DNA from: a virus
DNA: 44,928 nt
Direction: 5' to 3' (one strand)
Virus record (IMG/VR): IMGVR_UViG_3300037248_000084
Span: 1 to 44,928 of that record
Position numbers and translations under genes: made by a program. Position 1 is the stretch's first letter. The number at the start of each line of letters is the position of its first letter. Below the pieces are notes generated by a model that saw only the letters and a program-made list of their open reading frames with translations, searched no databases and had not been told where the DNA came from. Below, one piece after another: positions 37,537-44,928 of this stretch.

Positions 37537-39547
37537 TGCGTTTCTCCTTGAGCCGTAGGATAGCACCCAACAGCCGGTTTACTGCTTCGGTGGTCTTGGC
37601 GGGCGCCGCAGGAGCAGGCGCGGCTGGGGCGTTCGGGTCGTGCGGTGGTGCCGGAGGATTCGGCGGGTGAACCGCTGCCGGTGCTGCTGGTGGCTTCGGC
37701 GGCGGGAGCGTGCGATTCGGGTCGTAACCTGGTTTCCCTGGCTTGCCGAAAATCTTCTTCGGATACTGCTTGTCCAAGACGTCTTGGTAGTTCTCAAGCC
37801 CCAGCTCTTCGGCGAGCGCCATCACGCCGGTCTTTTCGTCGATGCCGACCACCTGGCCTTGCGTGTTGCCGAGCGTCATCGCTTCCGCGATCGCGGTCAC
37901 GTTCGCGGGCATATCGCCTTCGCGGATGGCCGGGAAAATTACCTTGATTTGAATCTGGTCGTCGGGCTGCGATTGCGAAGCTTCCCTGACGTAAACGCGC
38001 TGGCCGTTCGGCTTCGTGGTTCGGGCCATCTCGACGACCTTCTTGTCTTTGGATTCGCGCAGCTTTCCGTTCGTAGCTCCTTGGCTAACCTGAAGCACGT
38101 AGGTGTAAATCGTGACGAGCGTCTCGCGCCAACGCTCCTGCTTTTCCATCATCGCGAGTTCGGTAGGCCGATCCAAGGTTTGCGCGGTCGACAGATTCGA
38201 GGTTTCCATGTCGGCCAAGAACGTCGGCGGAATCTCGAACACACACGCCACCATATTCCGGTACTCCGCCACGTCCTTCGGGTCACGAATCGCGCCACGG
38301 GTATCGAAGGCCGCGAGTGTGGTTCCAGGTCCTGATCCAAATGTCGCGCCAGAAACCGCCGGCGGGTTCATGTCGTACAGATTCGATGTCGGCCCGACTG
38401 TCGTTCCGAGCGCGGTCTTCGCGCCTTCAAGGGCCTGTTGGCCGCCCTTGGTCGTCAGCGTCATCGCGATTTGCGAAAGCGCCAACCGCGTCGTGAGGTC
38501 GGCTTGCAGCATCCGCGTTCCGTTGCGCGCCCATTCGAGAGCCGCGTAAACCTTCGGTGTGTCAAAGAGCCACTTCCCAACACCGACACCGCCTTTCTGC
38601 ATCAAGACCGGGCAGTCGGTCATGACTTTGACGCCACCGATTTCGTCGAGCAGCCCTCCGGGATTGTCCATCGCGTATTTCAGCGCCGGGTAGTAAGCGT
38701 CCTGGTCGTTCACCGTCGAAACCATTCCGCTGCTCGCTACGAATTTCCTCGAGGTCCACTTCCGGCGATAGTACTGGTGGCAGTCTGTGTCGTCGGGGTC
38801 GGTGATGATTTCCTGGATTTCCGTCGCGTCGATTGTCCGCACATCCACTTCGCCGCTGTGGATGTCGTCGGCGAAAAAGCAGTAGAACACTTGCCCGTCA
38901 TACATGAGCTGCTTGTGAAGGTCCGAGAGCGCCGCTTGGCCGAGGATTTTCTTATTCCGCTGCGCGAAGTCCGCGATCACGTCGTTAGCGTCGTCGTCTT
39001 CAGACGACACCTCGACGCCGCGCCCGAACACGTACGAAGCCGTTACGTTGATGCCCCGCTGAATCCAGGGATGCTTGATGAACTGCAACCGCGAAATCAA
39101 AATGAGCTGCTGAATCCCCCAGCGTGAGAACTCGAGCCAGCTCAGGTTTACCTCGCGGCGCCATTCCACGTTCTGCAACGCCAGCTCGATATCGCCGGTT
39201 GCCCCCTGCGCAATAATCGGCATGGCTTCGCGGACAGCGATTCCGCCAGGCCGTGGGATGTTCTGGTCGATGCGCTGCGAAGCGTAGGTGATAAGCCGGT
39301 CGGTTTCTTCGAGGACCTTATCGGGAACGCGCCACGGGCCCGCGCCGGCCATCGCGCGCGCTTCGATGAGTTCCGCTACTCGCTCCCATTGTTCCCTGCG
39401 GGATTGTTCACGCGCGGACGCGTCGAACTGGTCAGCGACGAGGCGTTTCAGAATGCGGTTTTCCGCTAAGACTTCCGGCGTGTTATCGATTTTGAGGGAG
39501 AGTCGGCGGGCGATATTCGCGAACAGTCGAGCGAACCAGCGGCGCAT
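37481..39547 (-). CDS. Portal protein (688 aa)
   Basis: The gene encodes a portal with RRWFARLFANIARRL at the start, then QFIKHPWIQRGINVTASYVF, VFGRGVEVS, DVRTIDATEIQEIITDPDDT, and a C-terminal Pro-rich tail. AEYRNMVACVFEIPPTFLAD and LDRPTELAMMEKQERWRETL are portal-like blocks. It forms the dodecameric DNA channel and terminase dock. An in-frame GTG 39 bases upstream (39586) is an alternative start. The Pro/Ala tail is longer than in most portals. Confidence 0.85.
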   Translation of the reverse strand: MRRWFARLFANIARRLSLKIDNTPEVLAENRILKRLVADQFDASAREQSRREQWERVAELIEARAMAGAGPWRVPDKVLEETDRLITYASQRIDQNIPRPGGIAVREAMPIIAQGATGDIELALQNVEWRREVNLSWLEFSRWGIQQLILISRLQFIKHPWIQRGINVTASYVFGRGVEVSSEDDDANDVIADFAQRNKKILGQAALSDLHKQLMYDGQVFYCFFADDIHSGEVDVRTIDATEIQEIITDPDDTDCHQYYRRKWTSRKFVASSGMVSTVNDQDAYYPALKYAMDNPGGLLDEIGGVKVMTDCPVLMQKGGVGVGKWLFDTPKVYAALEWARNGTRMLQADLTTRLALSQIAMTLTTKGGQQALEGAKTALGTTVGPTSNLYDMNPPAVSGATFGSGPGTTLAAFDTRGAIRDPKDVAEYRNMVACVFEIPPTFLADMETSNLSTAQTLDRPTELAMMEKQERWRETLVTIYTYVLQVSQGATNGKLRESKDKKVVEMARTTKPNGQRVYVREASQSQPDDQIQIKVIFPAIREGDMPANVTAIAEAMTLGNTQGQVVGIDEKTGVMALAEELGLENYQDVLDKQYPKKIFGKPGKPGYDPNRTLPPPKPPAAPAAVHPPNPPAPPHDPNAPAAPAPAAPAKTTEAVNRLLGAILRLKEKRNAVHKREEGPGHHQREND

Positions 39548-39650
39548 TGCGGGAATGATACCATGTCCTGGTCCCGTCGCGGCCACACCACGCCAAGGAA
39601 AGACACAGGAGTAGGAATAGCGGCCAGATGGTCAGCCGCAAGGGTTTCAT
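39483..39650 (-). CDS. 55-aa membrane-type protein overlapping the portal start
   Basis: The ATG at 39650 overlaps the glycosyltransferase stop as ATGA and encodes MKPLRLTIWPLFLLLCLSLA, a strong hydrophobic segment followed by WCGRDGTRTWYHSRN. It overlaps the 5' end of the portal gene by 65 bases in another frame. It may be a coupled leader, a spacer or a real envelope protein. Confidence 0.45.
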   Translation of the reverse strand: MKPLRLTIWPLFLLLCLSLAWCGRDGTRTWYHSRNAPLVRSTVREYRPPTLPQNR

Positions 39651-40525
39651 ACCACCCCGAAAAGGTCCAGCCCTTCAAACAGTTTCTTGCCGTAGAGCAT
39701 CACGAGCCTTTGACACTCGCGCTCCTGCCACGACGTTGCGTGCAGGTCGAGATACTGGAGCAGGTTTTCATAGCCAGCCCACCACGTTTCAGGAACGTCT
39801 TTGAACTGCCACGTCGCGGGCGTTCCGTAGCTCGGCTGGTCGCGATCGCCGTGAATCGCCCAACTGTACATGGTGTTGATTTCCTGCACCGATTTCTCGG
39901 GCCAGCGGATGCGCTCGACCATTTTGTAGTGGGCGTGCTTTGAAACCAACCGCCGCTCGCTCGCGCCCCACAGGTGCATCACACCGCCTGCGCCTTGGTT
40001 GATGGGTCGATACTGCTGGAACGCGATTCCCCTCGGTTCACGCGCGTGGAATCGGTCACCGCCCCAATGCAAACGTGGGTCATCCTTGAACGCCACAGAG
40101 AACCAGCGGTTACCCCAAATGCCGTTTGCGTGATAGGAGCGGATTCCGGCGCGAAGGTTGTAGCCGGGTAGCGAGAGCATCCATTCGTTTCGCTTCCAGT
40201 CCTCCTTGAAGTTTCCGTCTAGTTTCAGATTCCCGGTCAGCACCTCATCAGCGTCCACCAGCGCGATGTGGGTTGCTTTCTTGGCTCGCGCGAATTCCAA
40301 AAGGTGTTGGCGGTGGGCCATCTCGGGCCACGATTCATCCGCCAAGGAAACTACGTGAACACGTCCGGGAAACTCTTCTTGCAACTGGCCCAGGATATCG
40401 CCGGTGCGGTCGGTTGAGGAGTGGTTCAGGATACAAAGCTCATCGCACCATCGCAGCGCCACGCGCGCTGAAAGCCCAAGGCACCACGCCTCATTTCGAA
40501 CCGGCATCGTCGCTACCAGCTTCAT
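39647..40525 (-). CDS. GT2-like glycosyltransferase (292 aa)
   Basis: The N-terminus MKLVATMPVRNEAWCLGLSA and the metal site HIALVDADEVLTG are typical of GT2 enzymes that act on a nucleotide-sugar donor. The middle contains RWFSVAFKDDPRLHWGGDRF, a conserved acceptor-side block. No signal peptide or membrane segment is seen. It is the last glycosyltransferase before the portal gene. Confidence 0.82.
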   Translation of the reverse strand: MKLVATMPVRNEAWCLGLSARVALRWCDELCILNHSSTDRTGDILGQLQEEFPGRVHVVSLADESWPEMAHRQHLLEFARAKKATHIALVDADEVLTGNLKLDGNFKEDWKRNEWMLSLPGYNLRAGIRSYHANGIWGNRWFSVAFKDDPRLHWGGDRFHAREPRGIAFQQYRPINQGAGGVMHLWGASERRLVSKHAHYKMVERIRWPEKSVQEINTMYSWAIHGDRDQPSYGTPATWQFKDVPETWWAGYENLLQYLDLHATSWQERECQRLVMLYGKKLFEGLDLFGVV

Positions 40526-40713
40526 CTGGTCAGGTTCCTCACTAGCGTATTCAGCTTCATTGCAAACACGTGGTCGAGGTGCTCACGAGTGTTTCCGTTG
40601 TCAATGAACGCTTGCCTGACCATCTCTGCTTCCATCGGTGAGAAGTCTCGGCATGAGCAATCGCGGCCCTCGTAAAACTTCCCGCGAATCCAGGTGCACA
40701 TGTCCGTGAACAT
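40522..40713 (-). CDS. Small hypothetical protein (63 aa)
   Basis: MFTDMCTWIRGKFYEGRDCS with three cysteines, then EMVRQAFIDNGNTREHLDHV. It is wedged between two glycosyltransferase genes with 1-4 base overlaps, so it may be a cofactor or adaptor of the cassette. No family was recognised. Confidence 0.6.
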   Translation of the reverse strand: MFTDMCTWIRGKFYEGRDCSCRDFSPMEAEMVRQAFIDNGNTREHLDHVFAMKLNTLVRNLTR

Positions 40714-41525
40714 CAGTAACCTCCGTCCGCTACCAGAATGGTGTTTTCTTTTTCCCCGCCGCGATACGCGAACACGTCAGGCGGTGCGGTGAGTTTCATT
40801 TCCAGCCTCCACGCAATCACCGAGGCAGCGGTCTGGTCGTGCCGATGACCCAGTGTCGTCGGTGGGCCGCACGGCGCCGCGCCCGCTTTCCCGACATTCT
40901 CCATGCGGTTGGAGTTCCACCACGGCCCCTTGAACGCGCCGGCGTCGGCCATGCGGATGTACTGCGCCAGGAAGTCTCGGCCTTTGTCGTGGTCGAGTGA
41001 GATCCCGAACGCGGTCGCCACGACGTGTTTGATTTTCGCGTTAGCGGCGCGCGCCTCATCCCAGCATTCAGAACAGCCCGGCATAAAGCAGGCAGGAAAG
41101 AGCGCCGGATACGCGCTGTCGGCGGTCCATTGCGCGTTCGACCATCCGTTGTCTGAGAACCAGTAACCGTCGCGCTCAATCCGTTCCCACAAAGGTTCGA
41201 GCGGCGCTATCGGGACAATCGAAGCATCGCACCACAGAAGCGTTGTCGGGCGCGCACGGTGGGTGTAGGCGCTCTGAAGCGCGTAGGCTTTGAACGCGTA
41301 CGGATTCGCCTCATACCAGATGTCAGGCGGAACGTAGCTCCCGCTTACGTGCGGGTGCTTTTCGTTTCGTGAGCGCGCGGTGTGCGGTGGCGAGTTTGGC
41401 GGGAGCTGGTCAGCCCACGAAATAAAGTGCTCGCCGAATCCGCCGAACTTCTTCAACGCTTCCGCGAGACGCTTCTGTCCTCGAACGTACGGCCCGGTCG
41501 CGACGTTGAACACCGCGCGGGTCAT
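40713..41525 (-). CDS. GT-A-type glycosyltransferase-like protein (270 aa)
   Basis: PTTLLWCDASIVPIAPLEPL has the Asp-containing donor-site motif of GT-A enzymes with a CDAS signature. The later ALFPACFMPGCSECWDEARA and FLAQYIRMADAGAFKGPWW are compatible with a glycosyltransferase acceptor region. The classic DxD is not certain. It lies between two methyltransferases and the other glycosyltransferases. Confidence 0.65.
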   Translation of the reverse strand: MTRAVFNVATGPYVRGQKRLAEALKKFGGFGEHFISWADQLPPNSPPHTARSRNEKHPHVSGSYVPPDIWYEANPYAFKAYALQSAYTHRARPTTLLWCDASIVPIAPLEPLWERIERDGYWFSDNGWSNAQWTADSAYPALFPACFMPGCSECWDEARAANAKIKHVVATAFGISLDHDKGRDFLAQYIRMADAGAFKGPWWNSNRMENVGKAGAAPCGPPTTLGHRHDQTAASVIAWRLEMKLTAPPDVFAYRGGEKENTILVADGGY

Positions 41526-42202
41526 TTACGCACCAACACGAGGTTTTGCCCGTTCCCGTACGTGACGTTGTAGTGCAGCGGAGTCGCCGCCGCAATCAGC
41601 TCGTTATCGCGTCCGTCTGTCTCGACGCACACGCATGTTGGCTGAAGGCCAATCTTCAGCATCCGCAGGAACAGCTCGGCGCTTTGCCCTTCTACATCGA
41701 AGTTGATAAAATCGAACCCGCCGAAACGGTTCGTGATTTCCTCGAGCGTGACGACCGGGCAAAGCAGGTGTCCGTAGAATCCCCCGACCGCTGCCCACTT
41801 TCCATAGCTCGCGTCGTCGCTCGTCGAGAGCGCGTCATCGGTAACGGCGATTTGCAGGAAGCCTGGCTCCAGCCCGACCGCGGCTTGAATCAGCGTCAAG
41901 TCTTCGTCGAAGCCATAACGTTTCGCGCCGCACTTAGCGCACTCGCGCTGCTTCCGCTCTCCGTAGCGTTCATGCTCGCGCTGGTCGACGCCGACCGCGC
42001 ATTTGGTGCAACATCGGAGCAGCTCAATCATCGGCCCTGGCGCGGGGTCGATCATCACGCCGCTCCAACCCAGTTCCACCAACGCGCGAGTGTTTGAAAA
42101 GGTGATGGGGTCCCAGCATCCAATATCCAAGAACTTGCGCGACATCGAACCTTTGAGCGCCGCAAGGATGTGCTTTTCTTCGTCGAACTGCGAGTAGCTC
42201 AT
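41522..42202 (-). CDS. FkbM-type SAM methyltransferase with inserted Cys-rich knuckle (226 aa)
   Basis: The ATG at 42202 overlaps the upstream stop as ATGA. SAM motif I is KFLDIGCWDPITFS and motif II SGVMIDPAPGP, and later GFDFINFDVEGQSAELFLRM and ETDGRDNELI are FkbM-like. Between the SAM motifs, residues about 58-90 contain CCTKC and CAKCG, an extra zinc knuckle not typical of the family. It probably methylates a sugar hydroxyl, fitting the glycosylation cassette. Confidence 0.75.
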   Translation of the reverse strand: MSYSQFDEEKHILAALKGSMSRKFLDIGCWDPITFSNTRALVELGWSGVMIDPAPGPMIELLRCCTKCAVGVDQREHERYGERKQRECAKCGAKRYGFDEDLTLIQAAVGLEPGFLQIAVTDDALSTSDDASYGKWAAVGGFYGHLLCPVVTLEEITNRFGGFDFINFDVEGQSAELFLRMLKIGLQPTCVCVETDGRDNELIAAATPLHYNVTYGNGQNLVLVRK

Positions 42203-42945
42203 TTGCACCTCGTAAAATCGAAATCCTTCAATCGCCCGTCCAGCATCGCGTTTTTGACAATCGGATCCGGTACATGGTCGGGCGGTGTGAAGTCGCCGCG
42301 CCAGCACAACGCTATCATGTGCGGCGTGAAGTACACCCGGCAATGGAACCCTTGGGCCATGAGGTACTGAACCGCTTCCCGAACGGGCATTCCAGTGAAG
42401 TCGTGAAAGATGATGACGCCGGTTTCCGCGAGATGCTTCGCTGCGTTGATGGCGTCTTCTAATGGCTTGCCGGGTTCGTGGTCGCCATCGATGCAAAATA
42501 GGTCCGCGCCGAGGCAACCCATCGCGTCGGCTTGTTTGAACAACGCATTGCTCGTCTCGTCGAAGATTCCCTCTCTGTTGTGGAACCCATGGGTGTTGCC
42601 GAGAAGCCGATGCCCAAACGCTTTATTCCCGGCTGGATAAATTGGGTCAACAGGAATGCAACTACAGCCGGCCGCCATGATGTGCATTGTGGTCCAGCCG
42701 GTGTGCGCCCCGATGTCGACGCCGCGCTTGAACGCGCCAAACATCACCACGTTGTAGAGAATCGCCGCTTCGTCATGGGTCCAGAAACCGCACTTCTTGT
42801 ACAGCCCAAACACCGGGTCGTCATCGGCTTTGTCGCCCCAATCGCTCGGTACGTCGTGGCCGAAGCTGTGCGGCATGGGCCGTGAGACAAGATGCTTGAA
42901 GTGCGGCGTGAGGTCGGGCGCGGTGAGGTTGCTGCGGTAAATCAT
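42199..42945 (-). CDS. Class I SAM methyltransferase (248 aa)
   Basis: GVDIGAHTGWTTMHIMAAG is the SAM-binding motif I, CIPVDPIYPAG motif II and ADLFCIDGDHEPGKPLEDA motif IV, in the pattern of the Methyltransf_24 type (D-x-D-H). VIIFHDFTG follows. The substrate is unknown; the neighbours suggest sugar or sugar-peptide methylation. The start ATG overlaps the preceding gene as ATGA. Confidence 0.78.
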   Translation of the reverse strand: MIYRSNLTAPDLTPHFKHLVSRPMPHSFGHDVPSDWGDKADDDPVFGLYKKCGFWTHDEAAILYNVVMFGAFKRGVDIGAHTGWTTMHIMAAGCSCIPVDPIYPAGNKAFGHRLLGNTHGFHNREGIFDETSNALFKQADAMGCLGADLFCIDGDHEPGKPLEDAINAAKHLAETGVIIFHDFTGMPVREAVQYLMAQGFHCRVYFTPHMIALCWRGDFTPPDHVPDPIVKNAMLDGRLKDFDFTRCK

Positions 42946-43217
42946 TTCTTCTCGACTCCGTATATTGGGTCGTCTGGGTCACACCCAGTACTGGAGCCGT
43001 CCGAGTAGAGCACAAACAATCGCGGCTGCCCATTCGCGCGATGACCTCGCCGAATCACAGCGGGACAGCCTCTACGGACATTCGCAGGCGTGCCTGGTCG
43101 TTCTCCTGGTGCAAACGAGTTGAAGCACTGCACTGCGTCTCCGTCATGTAAGACAACCCCTTTGCGGTCCACACCGATTACAACAGTTGGATCAATTTGT
43201 TCAAAATCCCAGCTCAT
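42942..43217 (-). CDS. Small hypothetical protein (91 aa)
   Basis: The product, MSWDFEQIDPTVVIGVDRKG onward, reads as a small beta-rich protein with a Ser/Asp end (LFVLYSDGSSTGCDPDD). It is co-translated with the methyltransferase and glycosyltransferase on each side by 4-base overlaps. No family was recognised. Confidence 0.55.
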   Translation of the reverse strand: MSWDFEQIDPTVVIGVDRKGVVLHDGDAVQCFNSFAPGERPGTPANVRRGCPAVIRRGHRANGQPRLFVLYSDGSSTGCDPDDPIYGVEKK

Positions 43218-44047
43218 AGCGGCTCACTTCCCGGAAACCCTTCGCGCTTCCGTTTCTCGAATATCGCTTTCGCTTCGTCCCACACCTTCGGGTCGTTGGC
43301 TTTTTCAAGGAACGCCGGCATGTCTTTTCTGTGCCCCGTAGCATGACCTGGTTTCGGGCGGCCCCAGTGCTGGTGAATCTGTGTCAGGTCCGGGCGCTGC
43401 CACAGCACACCCAGCTTAGTCGCTACGGCTTGCAGCTCTTCGTCTACGTACATGTGAAAGTACTCGGGATAGAGCGGCCCGCGGCCTTGATTGACCCGTC
43501 GCGCGAACTCGCGGCCTATCCACGCCGAGCCGCACACCCGGTCTATGTAGGCAGAGCGGACTCTCGGGTTTGGGTTGGTCGGGTCTTCGCCCCAGCGATC
43601 GCCGGTGGGTTGCATGACACCGTAGGTTGAATCTTCCCATCCGTGGTCGCCTGTCGGAAGGTTGCGTTCGCTGAAGTAGTCCCGACACTGCGCCGCGATT
43701 TCTTCCGCGCTGTGGTCTGGATCCGGGAAAACGTCGTCACCCCCGATGATGAACCACTCGGCGTCGGCTGTTCCGCAAAGCAGTTTCAGTTCATCTTCTT
43801 CATTGAGTTTCGGTAGATCTGGGTCAGTTCCGAGCAGCGTAGAGATGAGCTTGTTGACTGCATTCGCGTAACCGGGGTACGGACCCGCCGCGATTTGGCA
43901 CATATCGACATCGAGATTCTCGCCGTCTTCCATTCGGTCCCGGTCGCGCCAAACCGCAATCTTATACCCGCGCTCTCGCCATGCCTTGGCCCATTCTGCG
44001 ACTACTTCAGGAGGCCGGGCGCTTGGAACTGTGACCCAGACACTCAT
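43214..44047 (-). CDS. GT-A-type glycosyltransferase-like protein (277 aa)
   Basis: The metal/donor site is visible as AEWFIIGGDDVFPDPDH. The N-terminal MSVWVTVPSARPPEVVAEWA and acceptor-side GREFARRVNQGRGPLYPEYF followed by MYVDEELQAVATKLG, with a C-terminal HQHWGRPK, are consistent with a GT2-like family. It has no export signal. It overlaps its neighbours by 4 bases, so it is translated with them. Confidence 0.75.
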   Translation of the reverse strand: MSVWVTVPSARPPEVVAEWAKAWRERGYKIAVWRDRDRMEDGENLDVDMCQIAAGPYPGYANAVNKLISTLLGTDPDLPKLNEEDELKLLCGTADAEWFIIGGDDVFPDPDHSAEEIAAQCRDYFSERNLPTGDHGWEDSTYGVMQPTGDRWGEDPTNPNPRVRSAYIDRVCGSAWIGREFARRVNQGRGPLYPEYFHMYVDEELQAVATKLGVLWQRPDLTQIHQHWGRPKPGHATGHRKDMPAFLEKANDPKVWDEAKAIFEKRKREGFPGSEPL

Positions 44048-44238
44048 GCGGGGTAATCCGATATCAGAATTGTGGTCACGCGCTTCTCTAGTCCTGGTAC
44101 GACTTTGTCGCTGTCGACGAAGCGTACGCCGCGCACGCTCGCTGTTGCAAATTGACCAACTGTTGTAATCCCAACGTTCTGGTCGCCGTGTTCAGCTACA
44201 ATAGCCTGAAGCTTCGTGATTATCTCGCTCGCCTTCAT
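44044..44238 (-). CDS. SELI-family small protein, copy C (64 aa)
   Basis: The ATG at 44238 overlaps the glycosyltransferase stop as ATGA and begins MKASEIITKLQAIVAEHGDQ, matching the copies at 15926-16138 and 36732-36875. The C-terminal VRGVRFVDSDKV and TTILISD are the strand pair seen in copy B. It is embedded in the glycosylation cassette. Confidence 0.65.
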   Translation of the reverse strand: MKASEIITKLQAIVAEHGDQNVGITTVGQFATASVRGVRFVDSDKVVPGLEKRVTTILISDYPA

Positions 44239-44928
44239 TTCAGAATCTCCCTCACGCGATTGTCCCACTCGGGTACTCGTTTCCATGAGCCATTGGACTC
44301 TTCGATATTGTACTTGGTGAAGTTGGCTCCGTGGATTCGCGCTATCATGCGCGGCGCCCATAGGTCGGCCATGTCTGGGTTGCGCTCGCTTAAATAGAGC
44401 GCGTTGTGAAATCCCGGCGCGTTCTTCCAACGCTCAGGATTGTCAACACTCTGAAACACCTCACCAATCGCGCCGATGGCCGCGACCTTCAGCCCTTGGA
44501 TGAAGTCCCAGTCCTCGCCGGTCGATTGGGAATTGTTCGGGAGCTTCAGATTGAACGGCTTTCGCTCCCACGTCTTTCTCCAATAGCAAAGCGATGTTCC
44601 GAGTGTGGGTTTTGGGACTGAGTAGCTGTAGAGCCACGCTTCTTGGCCCATGCCTGCATTGCTGCGCGCGAAAAGCATTTCGTTGTAACCCACGCAGTCT
44701 GCTCCGCTGGCCTGCAAGAACGCGACTTGTTCCGTGATGCGGTTCGGGTGACTCCAGTCGTCGTCGTCCCAGTGAACCAGGACTTCAACATTGAGCGCCC
44801 ATGATGCCGCGCGATTCCGTAGCTCTCCGATGGAGTAATCCGGCACGTCCTCCACTAGCCACTCGTTTTCCGGCAACATGTGCGAGTAGGTAACTGGCGC
44901 ACCTGAGGTGTCCCAAATCAGCAGCCGC
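44235..44928 (-). CDS. GT2 glycosyltransferase, main part (264 aa when joined to 1-228)
   Basis: When joined to bases 1-228 this gives a complete 264-aa protein. The metal/nucleotide-sugar site is visible as VLVHWDDDDWSHPNR, the D-rich motif that closes the donor half of GT2 enzymes, and an acceptor-side segment containing GEDWDFIQG supplies the likely catalytic acid/base region. No signal peptide or membrane segment is seen, so it should act in the infected cell cytoplasm. Its stop overlaps the start of a small SELI-family gene (ATGA). The acceptor could be virion protein, modified DNA or a host surface sugar; the sequence does not decide. Confidence 0.85.
   Translation of the reverse strand, partial: RLLIWDTSGAPVTYSHMLPENEWLVEDVPDYSIGELRNRAASWALNVEVLVHWDDDDWSHPNRITEQVAFLQASGADCVGYNEMLFARSNAGMGQEAWLYSYSVPKPTLGTSLCYWRKTWERKPFNLKLPNNSQSTGEDWDFIQGLKVAAIGAIGEVFQSVDNPERWKNAPGFHNALYLSERNPDMADLWAPRMIARIHGANFTKYNIEESNGSWKRVPEWDNRVREILK
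44802..44928. repeat. 127-bp terminal direct repeat, right copy
   Basis: This is the exact second copy of bases 1-127. It lies inside the glycosyltransferase gene that crosses the join and should be counted once when the genome is closed. Confidence 0.95.

Noticed and set aside
1-44928. tRNA genes, CRISPR arrays, integrase or transposase
   Set aside because: No cloverleaf, regular spaced repeats or recombinase motifs were seen by eye; a computed tRNA and repeat scan would be decisive.

Overview
The window is the essentially complete genome of an uncultured tailed phage with siphovirus-type morphology genes. The last 127 bases (44802-44928) repeat the first 127 bases exactly, and one glycosyltransferase gene reads straight across that join. 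The sequence is therefore best read as a circular or circularly permuted molecule of 44,801 unique bp whose assembly was cut at an arbitrary place. All recognisable genes but one lie on the minus strand, packed with ATGA, GTGA or TTGA stop/start overlaps, so transcription runs from high to low coordinates. No integrase, tRNA, DNA polymerase, CRISPR array or insertion sequence was recognised. The host cannot be assigned. The high G+C content and signal peptides ending in AQ or FAQ would fit a soil Acidobacteriota-like host, but that is only a weak impression.

In transcription order, starting upstream of packaging: 17-12.1 kb holds small regulatory genes (a winged-helix-like protein, a ribbon-helix-helix plus zinc protein), then secreted or tail-end proteins, a 41-aa membrane protein and a GH24 endolysin, ending at a strong terminator at 12.1 kb. 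From 12.1 to 10.4 kb lie small membrane proteins (holin and spanin candidates). From 10.3 to 2.5 kb is a recombination/DNA-metabolism block: two HNH-type proteins, a large DNA-binding or annealing candidate with an SSB-like tail, a Gp157 homologue, a PD-(D/E)XK nuclease, a C5 cytosine methyltransferase and many small zinc-finger proteins. Small and large terminase follow (2.5-0.6 kb).

Across the join, 228 to 39.6 kb is an unusual cassette of four GT-A-like glycosyltransferases and two SAM methyltransferases inserted between terminase and portal. Then come portal, a KTSC-zinc protein, a SixA-like phosphatase, protease/scaffold, decoration protein, HK97-fold capsid protein, connectors, tail tube, tail chaperones with a GGGAAAA frameshift site, a 1535-aa tape measure, tail-tip proteins and a beta-helix spike (39.5-17 kb).

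The most notable unnamed signal is a 14-bp operator-like motif, YGCGCAYRTGCGCA (two self-complementary hexamers on an 8-bp period). It occurs six times, each in a minus-strand promoter-like context just upstream of a gene or gene unit, four of them with an identical 16-bp spacing to a GATARM -10 element. It stands in front of the DNA-metabolism, late/glycosylation and lysis units and in front of the two candidate DNA-binding regulators. The phage-encoded ribbon-helix-helix protein, flanked by two copies, is the obvious candidate to bind it. Four of these promoters place the transcription start within about 0-7 nt of an SD-less start codon, suggesting leaderless regulatory mRNAs.
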